DNA of 64,000 bases from Chytridium lagenaria (lineage: Eukaryota; Chytridiomycota; Chytridiomycetes; Chytridiales; Chytridiaceae): positions 30,587 to 94,586 of the forward strand of contig JAHLKC010000152.1 of NCBI GenBank assembly GCA_025449115.1, given 5' to 3'. The notes under the pieces are model-generated. The model was not told where the DNA came from and made no database searches. It worked only from the letters and a program-made list of their open reading frames with translations. Shown piece after piece: positions 34,190 through 45,822 of this stretch (position 1 is its first letter; every line of letters begins with the position of its first letter). Both the position numbers and the translations under genes were made by a program.

Positions 34190-35893
34190 TCACCTCCCCT
34201 CTACCGTCCCCCTTAACAGCCCCCTCAAGCGCTCTAACGCGTCCCCCAACGAATCAACAACCGTACTCCTCATTCCTCCAACCTGATCAAAGCGGGTCCC
34301 ATTCAGAGCCTTGACGGACTGCAGTTCTCTTTCCAAAGCTTCCCGGCGTGCTCGTTCTTGTGAGAGCTGCGAGAGGACGGACTGGTGATCGGACATGAGG
34401 TTGTTGTAACGGTGTTCGAGATCACGGGAGGGGGTGGAGGTGGGTTGAGAACGGGTCTGTGATGCTGGTGATACGCGTTGAGGGAGGTGATGCATTTTTC
34501 TCGTTCGGTCTTCGATATCGTAAGACATGGCGAGATGTTCATCCACAACATCTTGGTAGTTTCCGGCCGCAACAGCACGAGACCCATCCCCACCATGTTT
34601 TTTCCTTGTCTCCGATTCAATAAGATATGAGAGCGTGAGATGGTAATCAACGGTCATCTGCTGAAGCCGCATATCGTCGTCAAGAGCCTTTTCGAGTTTC
34701 CGCGTTGCATCCTCAAGCTCATACGACATGGCGAGATGCGCGTCAACGTCATCTTGGGTGAGAGTGCACGTCATGAGCATGAATTTCGTCTTCTCCTCAA
34801 TAACGTAAGACATGGCAAGATGATGGTCCACGGTGGTTTGTTCCAAACGTCCCGCATCTTCCGCAGCCTTCTCTAAAAGCCGTGTCGCACGTTCGATTTC
34901 GTACGAAAGAGCGTAATGCTCCTCGACAATCTCTTGCTCAGGACGCATGTGCTCTTCCATCTTCCGCGTTTCGGCTTCAATAACGTATGACATAGCGAGA
35001 TGCATGTCGACCGTCATTTGATCTTCCGAGTACTTTCCGCCCTGGTTTTCTTCCTTGACAGCCCCCAACCCCACAAAAGCCTTCCCCCAATGATATTCTT
35101 TCTTTTGTGAGGCTGATGTAGAGGATCGAGCAATGCTTGGGCTGGTGTATGACGAGTTGTAGGAGGTGGAATTGCCATAAGTACTAGAGGAGTAAGTTGA
35201 TGATGCAGTTGGAGTTCTGTTGTAAGAAGAGTAGGAGGATTGTTGCGTGGAGGTGGGGGTCGAGTAGGTTGACGAAGAAACGGGATTTTCGCTTCCGTAA
35301 CTGCTTGAAGTCGTGTTTGAGCCTCCGTAGCTAGTGGCCGAAGTGTTAGAGCGTTCATAGGTGTTGGAAGGTGGGGTAGAAGTTCCTGATCCTCCAGAGC
35401 TGTAAGTAGACCCAGTTGCACCCCCTGCACCACTACGTGCCCCTGGTCTGCCCATCGAACTGTAACGAGATGGAGTGCCTCCAGCGTTGTTAGAGCTCAT
35501 ACCAGGAGGAGGGACAGACGCATTAGAATTGCTGTATGAAGTATCTCTCTTGTAATCAGAGGAATACCCAGTCCCACCGGTCCTGCCAGCCGCAGACGAG
35601 TTAGAGTATCCCCCAGTATTCCCACTGGCATTACTGTTGTAAGTAGGCGAAGAGTAGCTTCCAGGGGCTGACGGACGGCGAGAGCCTACGCCAGAGTAAG
35701 CCGTTGATGAAGGACTGTAGGTGGATGTGGTAGGAGTAGAGCCGTTGGCAGCATAGCTTCCGTTGTTTCTGTAACTACCATCTCCCTCAGATGGATTGCT
35801 GGCAGCGCCATTTTCTCCACGAAGGCCTTGAAAGAAGCTAGTGGTATAGGTAGAAGAAGTAGCAGGTGGTTTATCGTTGGGATAGCGAGACAT
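34190..35893 (-). CDS. Protein with six HLAMSY repeats and Ser/Tyr-rich arm, unknown family
   Basis: An intronless frame of 567 codons starting MSRYPNDKPPATSSTYTTSF. The first half (residues 1-270) is low-complexity Ser/Thr/Tyr/Gly. KKEYHWGKAFVGLGAVKEEN then leads into six tandem units of about 34-45 residues (coordinates about 35030-34490). They share D-x-H-[LY]-[AT]-[ML]-S-Y-x-[IL]-E-x-x-T-[RK]: MHLAMSYVIEAETRKM, EHYALSYEIERATRLLE, HHLAMSYVIEEKTKFM, AHLAMSYELEDATRKLE, YHLTLSYLIESETRK, EHLAMSYDIEDRTRKM. A coiled coil follows (LSQLSQERARREALERELQS). The frame stops at 34190, but adding one G at the C run 34196-34199 continues it with EVNGRVERLEAMVEGLFGLL to a stop at 34065-34067, so the true end is probably there. 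No known domain; possibly a scaffold. Confidence 0.8.
   Translation of the reverse strand: MSRYPNDKPPATSSTYTTSFFQGLRGENGAASNPSEGDGSYRNNGSYAANGSTPTTSTYSPSSTAYSGVGSRRPSAPGSYSSPTYNSNASGNTGGYSNSSAAGRTGGTGYSSDYKRDTSYSNSNASVPPPGMSSNNAGGTPSRYSSMGRPGARSGAGGATGSTYSSGGSGTSTPPSNTYERSNTSATSYGGSNTTSSSYGSENPVSSSTYSTPTSTQQSSYSSYNRTPTASSTYSSSTYGNSTSYNSSYTSPSIARSSTSASQKKEYHWGKAFVGLGAVKEENQGGKYSEDQMTVDMHLAMSYVIEAETRKMEEHMRPEQEIVEEHYALSYEIERATRLLEKAAEDAGRLEQTTVDHHLAMSYVIEEKTKFMLMTCTLTQDDVDAHLAMSYELEDATRKLEKALDDDMRLQQMTVDYHLTLSYLIESETRKKHGGDGSRAVAAGNYQDVVDEHLAMSYDIEDRTRKMHHLPQRVSPASQTRSQPTSTPSRDLEHRYNNLMSDHQSVLSQLSQERARREALERELQSVKALNGTRFDQVGGMRSTVVDSLGDALERLRGLLRGTVEGR
34490..35030 (-). repeat. Six-fold degenerate protein-level tandem repeat
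   Basis: The region encodes six HLAMSY units, spaced about 34-45 codons. DNA copies have diverged but the core 'GACATGGCGAGATG' (plus strand) recurs at about 34526, 34725 and 34812, so the array is old and under protein-level constraint. Confidence 0.8.
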
Positions 35894-36788
35894 GATTACT
35901 CTTCACGGAAGGTGAAAGTGTTTATCCAATGAAATTAGAACCGAAATAGAAACTGTTTAAAACAAAGGGCTGAATTGTTTTAGACAAAGAAGGTATAGAT
36001 GATAGATAATGGTGAGAAGGTTGACGTTCGAACGAGCACCTACGTAATGAACGAACGAGTGAGTTGAGTGAGGGTGCGAGAACAAAGAGATGATGGACTC
36101 GCGCGATGCCGTCGTCCCCTCTAATGATAATGAAAATAAATAATTGCGAGCCTTGACCTTGTCACTCGCATTATTTTAGGAAACCAATCAAAAGCCTTGG
36201 GTTAGGGTTGTCGTTACACATGCGGCCAATGAATTCTCTATTCGGACAAAATCAACTCACAGGTAGACGGAAGGAGGAAAGGGCCACCCGTCATCAACAC
36301 GGAAAATCCATCGCGTAAATGAATACTTTGCTGACATAACGGAACGTAACGTGGAAATAGCCCGGATGCTACTTTTTTGATGCAGAGGAAGAGGAAGGAG
36401 GAGGTGAGGTAGGAGAGGACATGGACATGGGGACGGGTGCTGGAAGGGGTAAGAGTGGATGTTGGGGAAGAGCATTTCAAAAGAGGTAATTGAGGCAGCA
36501 GAATTTGTCCTTGAATGAGTTGACCCGCGTCATCCATACTACAGAATTTAAAGAATGAAAGCAACCTCGCACTTGTCTATAGTCGAAAGGTACTCAGCAA
36601 TTATTGAAGTACTTGAAAATAATTTCTTCTGATAGGAGAAAAACACATTTATAATTATTAGGTATTTATTGAAAGAAGATGCATCATTTGATTAAATCCT
36701 CCAAAAAGAACCAAACCGTATGTGTTTATTATCTACAAGAAGAAAAAATCAACAAGGAAAAAAAAATCCTCCTCACCACTACCCATAA
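35894..36788. other. Upstream region and unresolved small ORF
   Basis: About 0.9 kb between the HLAMSY gene start and the kinase stop. A minus-strand frame at 36537 starts MDDAGQLIQGQILLPQLPLL. With a one-base shift near 36480 it could end SSPTSPPPSSSSASKK (stop near 36369). This may be a very small protein gene, but no homology is recognised and the frame is broken, so it is only noted. Confidence 0.25.
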
Positions 36789-39700
36789 TCACGGCAGCTC
36801 CCCCTGTCTCGGCGTCGACCCCATAAATCCTCTCAGCGCCTCAAAAGCCCCTCTCACCAATCTCCTCGCCCCACTCCCCTTCCCACCCTGCGTATCCACC
36901 ACCAAAATCTCATCCTCCATCATCTCAGGGGGCATATGAAACTCGTCTACATCATCATCATCCACTTCCTCTCCCTTATCTTCAACGATAGAAAGAGATG
37001 ATGATGTGGAGGAAACGCCGAATTCGTGGTCATCTACCATATCATAGTCGTGGTCAGCAGAGTGGCGGCGGGTGCGGGGCAGGAAGGAGACATCGGGGCC
37101 AATGGACATTCTGCGACGAGGTAGAGAAGAATGCTGGGGTTCACGAAAGGGATTGTGTTCCTATTATGTCAAATATAGAATATACCATTTAGTTTTGTAA
37201 AGAAAATGGAGAATGGAATACTGCTAAAGAAAGGCGCGAAAAAAATTTATAATCTTACCCATGCGGTTGTCACGACGTTAGAAGGTGGTGAAGGCAATGG
37301 CGGTTGCGGTGGTGGCGGTGAAGGCGTAGTCTCATGCGTTTTCGAGACTGCGCCTGTATCAACAACAGTTGGCGTCGATTGCTGATGCTGCGTTTGAGCT
37401 ACATACGGATTCCTCCTGAACCGATGTCTTCCCCTCATGTCCCTCCGTTCCGGTGATGCAACATTCCCTATCCCACCACCCCCACCTCCATCCGAAGCCA
37501 AAGGTGGCGCAACCTGTCGATACGAAGCCTGCACAAGCCTCTCAAAGTCCGCAAGACTTCCACTAGCCGTGTCCGGAGTCTTTGACGAAAGCGGCGGATG
37601 TAGCTGGGAAGGAGGTGGAGGTAAAGGAAGTTGTACACGAAGCTTATGAGTGCCTGTTTCGAGATCTCTGACGCGTCTCCGATCCTTTTGAACAGACTCG
37701 TAAGGGTCTTCTTCATCGGGAACGCGATTTTCACCCGTTGATGAGGATTCGCTGGCGGTCTCAGCATCATCAAAATTGTCGTCATCATCGTCAGATATTT
37801 CCTCATCATTGGGAGAAAGTACGGGGGGCGGGGCAGTGATGGGGAGTTCTGGAGAGTTTTTGGGGGCCCAAAGACTCCAGCCGGCGATGGCGTTGGCAAG
37901 AGGATGAAGGGCGGCTGCAGCAAGCGTAAGCGCGCTCTTTTCATGGTCAGCGGTTGGAGGTGCTTGTTCAACCACATGACGCCGCCGTGAACTCCGGGGT
38001 TTCCGTGATTGCGTTAGTCTTGAAATACCTAATCGACCAATACCCTCACGCCCAAGAGATAGGTTGTTAGGGACAAGCGGAGTGAGACGCGACGGCTGAG
38101 CCCATTTTAACTCCAACCGTCCGTCCTTCCATGGTGATGCCTGATGTGTGGGTATTTTCAAATTAGCTTGAGGCTGAGCCTGCTGTGTAGGTGGTGTATC
38201 TACAATAATATCTAAGCTCGATGGCTCTTTTACCACGCTTAGCAGGGACGCTGGTGACACGGCAGGTGGTCTCGGAAGGAACATGGGATGATCCAGAGCA
38301 ACTAGACCCGGTCTGGCAGGCGCTAGAAGCGGTAACACTGGCGCTGGAGGATTTGTGGGAGCCGGGTTTGCGGGAATGCTTGAGGAAGTGGCAGCAGGAG
38401 TAATGAATTGTGGTACCGCTAATACTTGACGCCTTAGCTCATGAAGAGGTAGGCGCATAGCGGGATCAAGGCAGAATACACGACGGAGGACACGATCGAG
38501 CTCTGGAGACAAATCAAATTGCCGCCTTAGGACGTCCGGATCTTTCCCTATAAACTGCCCAAAAATAGGGTCGGTTGCTGTTGCCTCATACCACTATATC
38601 AAAGACATTTAGTAAAGATTCCGTTATATAAAAAGTAGGAGAAAGTAGGAAAAGGAAACGTAGAACTTACAGGATTCTTCCCAAATAAAAGGTTGATAAG
38701 AATAATCCGAGGGCCCATATATCAGTCGCAGCAGGCGAATACCCCCTCGCACCGTCCGCCGAGGTGCAAGCTTCTGGAGAAAGGTAACGAGCTGATCCGC
38801 AGCCCATCTCACGAGACCAAGTATCTCTTGTGACGAGCCCAAAATCAGTGAGTTTCACAGTCATAGTAGAAGGATCGACTAGGCAGTTTTCCGGTTTGAG
38901 GTCTCGGTGAAAGTATCCGCGGGAATGACACTGCGCTAATCCGTCACAAAGCTGCCCAAAAACGTCCCGAACAACGGCATCGGGAAAACCTCCTTGTTGC
39001 ATAATCGCTTCAAACAAGTCTTTACAAATGGGTCAGCACTTTTAGTGCAAGTGAAGGATCGGGTTGATCTGCTTACCCATCTCGCAGAACTCCATGACGA
39101 GTAACAACCACTCATCGTCAGTATCAATGACGCGGAGAAGCCGAACAATGTTCGGGTGTCCATTTAAAGCTTCAAGAGCCTGAGCCTCTCTCCGCTGCGC
39201 ATTCCGCTTGACGGCATCTAAGCCTCGCTTCGGTAAACACTTTACAGCGCAATTACTTTGATGTACAGCGTCATACGCCAGGTATACGTGGGCAAAAGAG
39301 CCTGACAGAAATAAGGGTTAAGACACATTTAAGGTTCAGGGGAGCGCACATACCTTGACCGACAAAGTCAAGGAGCGTGATGCTGCCCGTCAACAGCGGC
39401 TCCAATAGCAAAAGGGGGAGGTGGGAGAGAGTCGCCATCCTGGACATCCAATGGTTTTTTCCGCTGTGGAGGTTGTTGAGTTTGTTGTTGCTGATGCGGA
39501 TGAGGATGCTGTTGCTGCTGTTGCTGTTGTTGTTGTTGATGATTCTGATGCTGATGATGTTGTTGTTGATGATGATGTTGCTGGTGATTGTTATGGTGGT
39601 GATGATGATGTTGAGTATGATGAAGTTGCTGTTGAGAATGATGGGGAGGATTATGCCAGGGTAAAGATTCTCCATCGATCATCGTTGCTGCAGTAACCCT

Positions 39701-39822
39701 TCCCCTAGGACCCCCACCACCCATACCTCCCCCGTCCCCTTCTGAAGCTGCTACGGCCGTAGAGAGTGTACTGGCATCATCCCATCCTCCGGAATGCGGT
39801 AGTGAGAGTCGAGGGTGGCCAT
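36789..39822 (-). CDS. Ser/Thr protein kinase, Ran1/Ksp1-like, with His/Gln-rich N-terminus
   Basis: The likely start is MATLDSHYRIP (ATG 39820-39822). A Gly-rich and then a His/Gln-rich N-terminus (about 39640-39470) precede the kinase domain: ITLLDFVGQG (Gly loop), CAVKCLPKRG (catalytic Lys), PNIVRLLRVIDTDDEWLLLV, FHRDLKPENCLV (HRD loop), VKLTDFGLVT (DFG), MGCGSARYLSPE (APE loop), ATDIWALG and LDRVLRRVFCLDPAMRLPLH (subdomain XI). The MGCGSxRYLSPE activation loop is typical of the Ran1/Ksp1/Sks1 group of fungal nutrient and meiosis kinases. A long disordered Pro/Ser/Asp-rich C-terminal arm ends RGAFEALRGFMGSTPRQGEL (stop 36789-36791). Introns were recognised near 37116-37255, 38595-38670, 39018-39075 and 39302-39352. 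Frame breaks lie near 39790 and 39383. Confidence 0.82.
39486..39640. repeat. CAG/CAT trinucleotide-rich tract (poly-Gln/His)
   Basis: A TTG/CTG/ATG-rich stretch on the plus strand encodes uninterrupted Gln and His on the minus strand in the kinase N-terminus. Such tracts are length-polymorphic. Reverse-frame reads give spurious Leu- and Asn-rich frames. Confidence 0.85.
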
Positions 39823-40122
39823 GAATGATGTAACACCAAAATCCCAACGAAAAGGAGCAACGTGTTTGAGGCTCACTTGACCTACTTTGCAGAAAAGGGT
39901 TTGTATTATTTTGGGGCAAAAGTAAAAACGGTACATCATGGGAGGGTTTATCGCAAAAGTGGAGATGCAAGAAATATGGTGCAAAATAACTATAGAGATA
40001 ACTAAAATATGATAGGCGATTTGGCTGGTGCGAGTACTGCTTTGCTACAAAAATGGGATTTAGTGAGAGGAGAATCCAAAAAAACACGGTGCAAAAGGCG
40101 AAGTTTTGGAGTGAGATACAAT

Positions 40123-42979
40123 TTACACGACACGAGAAACCCTGGTGACAGAAATGGCAGCACCATCACCAAGGACAACGGAGGGGTAAACAACAGCAGG
40201 GAGGTTCCGGAACGCTACACCAAGTCCACACCTCCAACATCAAATGACACGGTTCTGGCTTCCATATCGACTTTGACTGTGATCGGAGTACCACGCGAAA
40301 AGGTGACACCACGCGGCAGTCTTCCAACAAAGATTCGGCCAACACGGAGAGTGCCATCGCTCCAAAGAGACCAGCCACCATCTTCTCCAACGTATTTTGA
40401 AATGGCAGGAGGCGACGGCACCAATGTTGTGGAAGCGGGTCGCGAAAGATGGTGGTGGTGATGGTGATACGCATTATCAGATTGGTAATGATGGTGTTCA
40501 GGCAACGGCGGGAATGGAGGAAGAGTGGGAAGTCCAGGTGTTGGGCCATAATGTGCTGGAGTGACGGGTGTTTGAATGTCATCTTCAAAATGTCTCGAAT
40601 CAAGAGAAGAGGGGGGTCGCAATGGGAATGGTGGAAGGCTGCCTGTGGGCGAAAATACCCCTGTCATCTGCGGGGTCATCGTTGGTGAGGGTGGTGCACC
40701 ATCCATCCAAGCTCCGCCAATACTACCGCGATGATGAAGATGGTCCATACTTGCGCGACCGGACAATGCTGGCGGTGAAATGTAACCTGAATTTGACATG
40801 GGCGTCGTCGGCCATTTGTGGAGTCTCACGACCTCCTGGGGCAAAGGTGCTTCTGATAGCATCACCCATGCTTCCAAATGCTGCGCCAATAAGAGAGAGG
40901 CGTGATCCAATACCTCTTTTTGAAGACCCACCACCCGCGGTCGCCGCCAATCCAGGTACAGAGGCCGCCGGTGAAAAGGCAGTTCCAGATCCCATAGTAG
41001 CATCTGCAGAGACACCAATACCAATAAGACGCTCCCTTGCAGTCGGAACGACTGTCCATGTATAAATAGAGGCCTGAACGGAGGGGGCTCCGAAGCGCAA
41101 AATGTGACGGAAAGCGCAGAAATAGCAGCGGCAACCGCTGGATTCTGTAGAGGCAATTGACCTGCACCACCTCCAGCAAGTTGCATCACGGTCTCGAGAT
41201 GCTGAAGAGCTTCTGGCCTTTGCCCAGAGGAAATGGACACGGCTCCATGGCCAGCCTTGGGGTTCGGCACCAGGCTTCTCTTGCCATTTAAACCGCACGG
41301 TAACGGCATCCATAGTGAAGCAGAAGGTGACGACAATACCTCTTTCTGTAAAGCTGCTGCTCTGTAGAGGCTCAATAGATGACGATCCGATAAAAGTCCC
41401 GATGGCTCGACTTCTTCAATCAGGTCCTGAGCTGAAATACCAGTCAGGTCCAAACTAGCAAGAACCTTTGAGCGTGCGGCTTTTCGAGGAATTTCTCTCT
41501 TAACTGATGGTGTGGAGCGACGATTTTGGGCACTGTCTCTGAGACTGGATGCAGTGCCTCGTCGTCTTAATCCCAGGTGGTTTTGGGATAATGATAAGGA
41601 ACGAACCTCATCAACGGAGGGGCGGTGCTTCAAAATGTTGGATGTGGATATGCGGTTGGGGGTAGATGTGGTGTATGTTGCAGCGGTGCTGTTAGAGAGA
41701 TAACTTTCCCGCTTGCGGTTGTTGCGTTCTGTGGTTGATGTCGGAGATGAAGGTGCAGAAAAGGCTCTGCTGTTTCCGTCTTCTCCTCCAACTTCCTCCT
41801 CCTCCTCCTCCTCTCATCTTCTTCACCATCTTCATACTCTCCTGCATCTACTAGATCACCCTCTTCATGGTCATAGTTGATTTGAGTTGGCGATGTACCA
41901 TTAGACTCCAGTGGGGGCTCCGAAACCTCCGGTGAGAGGTTTTGCGGTGTGGGGGCAATCCGTCTTCTTGGTTTAAGATCTCGGACCCATGAGCCACGCA
42001 CGTACAAGCCGGAATCTCCCGATGGGAGTCTCGAGATGGGCAGGAACGGCGTTAACAACCTTGATAAGGGTTTCTAAACGTCCACCAAGGAGCCCCAAAG
42101 ATCTTCAGATCCAGTGCCATGACCAGAACCACCATTGCTTCCTGTTCCAAACATGACCCAAAAGTAGGGAGCGCAACCGACCAGCAGATTGTCGAGCCCA
42201 TACCCTTCCGCAGCCACCCACATCTCTCGACAGGTTTCACGGTCATGAAGCTCCATCGCAAGACGATGAAATATGTTGACAAAGCACGCATGGTAAGCCG
42301 GGGACCGCTCATGTACGCCCAGATACTCTGTGACCCTATATGCTTCCAGTACCAGGCGCCAGTCGTCCGTTGTTGGTGATGTAGCCTCATCTTCCTCTTC
42401 TGCCGTATACAAGAACCGCCGTACTATCCGGAAAGCGTCGGCTGGAAGTAACGGAGATCGGATGTTAGAATGATGGCAAAAGAATGCAAATACTCACGAT
42501 CAAGATGGCTCAAGATGACCCTCTCTTGGGTCCCTGACTGAAAAAGTCGCCGAAAATAGTCGCTTCTTGCAATCAACATTATTCTTTTCGATTCCAAATA
42601 CCATGAAAGACAGTCAGCATACTTATGCGGCAGTAAAAAGAGCTGGCATCATGCTATACCTGTGGGAGTGGAATTCCACTTGATCGTCACCGACGATGAC
42701 AGTAGTGTCTGCTGAGTTATAATCGTTCATAAGAGCAAGGAGGTCATTGCGAAGGCGAATCTGCGTGGTGTAAGCAGCAGGTGAAACCTGTGCTCCGGAT
42801 ATAGGTGGCTCTTGGGTAGGTCTGGTTGTTGGCGTGGTTGGCGGAGCTTGCAGAATGGAAGAACCGAAGAGGGAAGACAGGAACATGGAGGACCGCTTTG
42901 AAGACATTTGCGGGGATGTAGGTGCTGATGAAGACCTGCCCATCGTCGCCATCTGTCCTCGCATAGATGCGCTGTGCAT
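40123..42979 (-). CDS. BTB/POZ-SPRY (B30.2) domain protein
   Basis: The start MHSASMRGQMATMGRSSSAP (ATG 42977-42979) leads to a Ser/Pro-rich segment and a BTB domain: LLALMNDYNSADTTVIVGDD, VEFHSHR, then MLIARSDYFRRLFQSGTQER, VILSHLD and FRIVRRFLYTAEEE. A BACK-like helical part (DNLLVGCAPYFWVMFG) follows, then a linker with acidic and Ser-rich parts. The C-terminus has SPRY signatures: YTWTVVPTARERLIGIGVSA, GWSLWSDGTLRVGR, GVTFSRGTPITVKVDMEART, VSFDVGGVDL and FRNLPAVVYPSVVLGDGAA, ending at stop 40123-40125. BTB-SPRY proteins are often Cullin-3 substrate adaptors, a role inferred here. Frame breaks lie near 42093-42096, 42020, 41813, about 41080-40860 and 40218-40222; most look like one missing G on the coding strand. 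Confidence 0.75.
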
Positions 42980-43194
42980 GGCGGTTTTGAAGTACTCAAA
43001 AAAAGAGGCTCCTATACACTAGGGGTTTTTTTCCCCTCTTGTTGACTGCACCACGTTGAAAGTAATTAAGTATCAAATTTGAATTTGATTGTGATCAAGC
43101 CATGTACCCGTCAAAAAAATACTTCCAGAAGATTAAGTGTTGGAGACATGGATACACTATACTATACTATATTTAGGTACGAATTAACAAAGTA

Positions 43195-45822
43195 TCACGA
43201 GGAAGAGTGTGCGTCAAGTATGACCTTGGCCACTTCCATATGGCCGCGTTGCAAGCTCATTTGAAGCGCTGCAAGAACATGTTTAGGCATCCTGCGCTTC
43301 ATCCTGTCCTTTGCCACCCCATCACTATCCAAATCATTCGCGTCCACATTATTTTCAATCACATTCGTATCTCCAAGAAGAAGCTCCACCATTTCAGAGT
43401 GCCCATTCCTTGCTGCCCATTTCAGCGCTTCATAATCTTCTGCGCTCACGTCCACCTTCCCAGTCGCAAGGAGCAACTGAACAATTCCTTTGTGTCCGTT
43501 TCGGCATGCCCATCTGAGCGCCTCACTTTTTTCCGCCGAAGGGTCAACCCGTCCTGAGTCCAGAAGGCAGCGCACCACCTGCGGTTTGTTTAATAATCAT
43601 ATATTACCAATCGAAAAATAAGATAAATAATACCTCGGTGTGTCCCTCCAGACACGCCCAACGAATAGCGTCATTATCGTCAGCAGAAGGATCACATTTC
43701 ACTGATCTTCGTCTCCTGATACTATCCAGCTGTTCTCGGGTCAGTCCAGCCCTACCCACTTTCTCGTCTTCATAATTGGCCAAGTTCGTGGATTCTTGGG
43801 ATCCAACGTCCAAGAGTATTTGCACAATCTCACTATGACCATTCCGAGATGCCCATCGGATTGCGCAATCGTTAGGAACAGAAGGGTCCACACTTTCTTG
43901 AGCTACCAAAAAGCGCACCACCTTTGAAAAAATTACAATGATAAACAAAGATATAAGAAAAAAGAAACGTCGCAAAGAATAGACTAGGCAACGAATAAAA
44001 TAAACCATAGTGTTGAATACAAGAGAAAAAAAGAAACGTCGCAAAAAGGAACTAGGCCATGCAATTAAAGACAAAGAAAGAAATGTAACCTCAGTATGGC
44101 CATTCAATGCAGCCCATCTCAGTGCGTAATTGCCTAAGGCTGCTGGATCCACCTTTCCCTTATCGGTCAACACAACCATAACTTCCAAATGTCCGTTCTT
44201 CGCAGCCATCCTCAGAGCGTGATGCTCAAAGGCTGAGCAATCTACAGTAATTACAGGATTTCCAGCCTCGTCACTCATCGTTTCTCCACCAACTGACTGC
44301 CTAGCGGCACTCAGTTGAAGCACAGATTCGGTAGCGTCTGTTTCACCCGAAGAGATTTGACGATTTAAAGGTTGATATGCCGTAGGAACCCGAACACGGT
44401 CGAGCAAATATCGAAGGCAACCAGCATGGCCTTCTTCAGCAAGCAGGGCAACAGCCAAATTAGCACTTGCGGCTCGCTCAGCTTCTTGAATCGATGTAAT
44501 ATCACGAACTTCCTTATCGTCATTTCCACGCAGAATAAGATTTTTTGGAAGACGAAGAATTTCAGAGAGAAGGTCCTCTCTCCCAAAACGACATGCCCAC
44601 AAAAGTGCCATGTTGGCGTCATCGGTACCTGATAAAGGAATCTATTGCAGTATCGTCCACCAAGCGTGGTATGGATTTCCTTCTTCTTAAGTCCGGACGG
44701 TCACCTAGCAAAGACTGGCTCTCTGCATCTGAAAACATGTTCGACGGCGCGCACTGAGTATTAAAAAACCGTGGACTTCGCCTCCATGCCATGTACTCCA
44801 TAATGACATTGCTGATACGGTCTTCAAGGCAATTTTTGGGATCGCGATGTGGCGATGATGGTAATGATGTGCGTCCTTTTGCAAGACACTGCTCCTCGTT
44901 TGGAAATAATGTACCAGAGCTAAGCTCTTTCAACGTGCCTGCACGCACCAACTTGACGTTTCCGTTGGCATTGGTTTCGTTGGGAATCCCTGGACGTCGA
45001 ACAGGCTCGGAATGGGATTTATGCCTTGATGATGAGAAGCTTGGAGTATCACCCCTCACTGTGGAGGCTGTAGTCCGTATCTGCAGGTGTGACTGGCATA
45101 GAAGCTGTAAACTTGTCGATTGAGCAGTAGTTGACGTCGTGTTAGATGAGATTTGTTGGATCCTTTCAACGGAATCATGGATCTATCGACTTTTAATATG
45201 CATTAGGCGCTGTTTGTAACCGGGAGAAGGTGTACTCACACTTTGGATAGATTGATACGAGAATGTCCCAAGTTATGCCGAATTCAACAAATGCGGCAAA
45301 TAGGTAGATATCCGCAAGTCCAGCCCAAGGAAGATTCTTGAGTCCCTCCATCTGCCTCTTGGCATGTAAAAGGCTTCTTACAATATCCTCAGCAGCTGCA
45401 GCGTCTGACGCAGTGGAATTGCGGGATGAGGCAGAAGACACTGAAGTTCGAAAGGACTGATCCTCGAGGCAAGCCTGCGTTGTATCGGAAATAATAGAAG
45501 TATCCAAGATGAATGGGCTCGGCATCATGTCAACAGCTAGCTCTGATGTTACTGGCGCATCACCAATCGCCACTGAGGATAGAACCTGCAAAGGTCCAGG
45601 TGAATCACGCTCCTTTCCCTTCAACTTTGCTTTATCTGACACGGATATTCGGGTTGCCGAATGTCCCAGGTTTCGAATTTGGATTCTTGCAAGATTTAGC
45701 GAGACATCAATATCGCGACGAAGTCGAACAGTTGTAGAACGAATCCGCACCGTGTCAGTTGGACTGATGAAGCGACAGACATTGGCCAGAAGCTCTGTAG
45801 GCAAAGACGATAGCTGTGCCAT
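43195..45822 (-). CDS. F-box protein with C-terminal ankyrin repeats
   Basis: The start MAQLSSLPTELLANVCRFIS (ATG 45820-45822) opens an F-box (LPTELLANVCRFISPTDTVR, LRRDIDVSL). A Ser/Ala-rich segment follows, then a second exon from about 45185 with SVERIQQISSNTT and RGDTPSFSSSRH. Ankyrin repeats start in exon 3 (from 44611): MALLWACRFGREDLLSEILR, HALRMAAKNGHLEVMVVLTD, YALRWAALNGHTEV, AIRWASRNGHSEIVQILLDV, AIRWACLEGHTEV, ALRWACRNGHKGIVQLLLAT and ALKWAARNGHSEMVELLLGD, ending EVAKVILDAHSSS (stop 43195-43197). The repeated 'ALRWAxxNGHxEvv' form is the type expanded in chytrids and oomycete-like lineages. A longer intron is at about 43922-44089. The predicted role is recruiting ankyrin-bound substrates to an SCF ubiquitin ligase. 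Confidence 0.8.

Noticed and set aside
39486..39640. CRISPR-like array
   Set aside because: It is a trinucleotide repeat within a eukaryotic coding exon, without spacers.
39271..39696. Asn/Ile-rich minus frame and Leu-/Asp-rich plus frames
   Set aside because: They are alternative readings of the CAG/CAT triplet tract in the kinase N-terminus.
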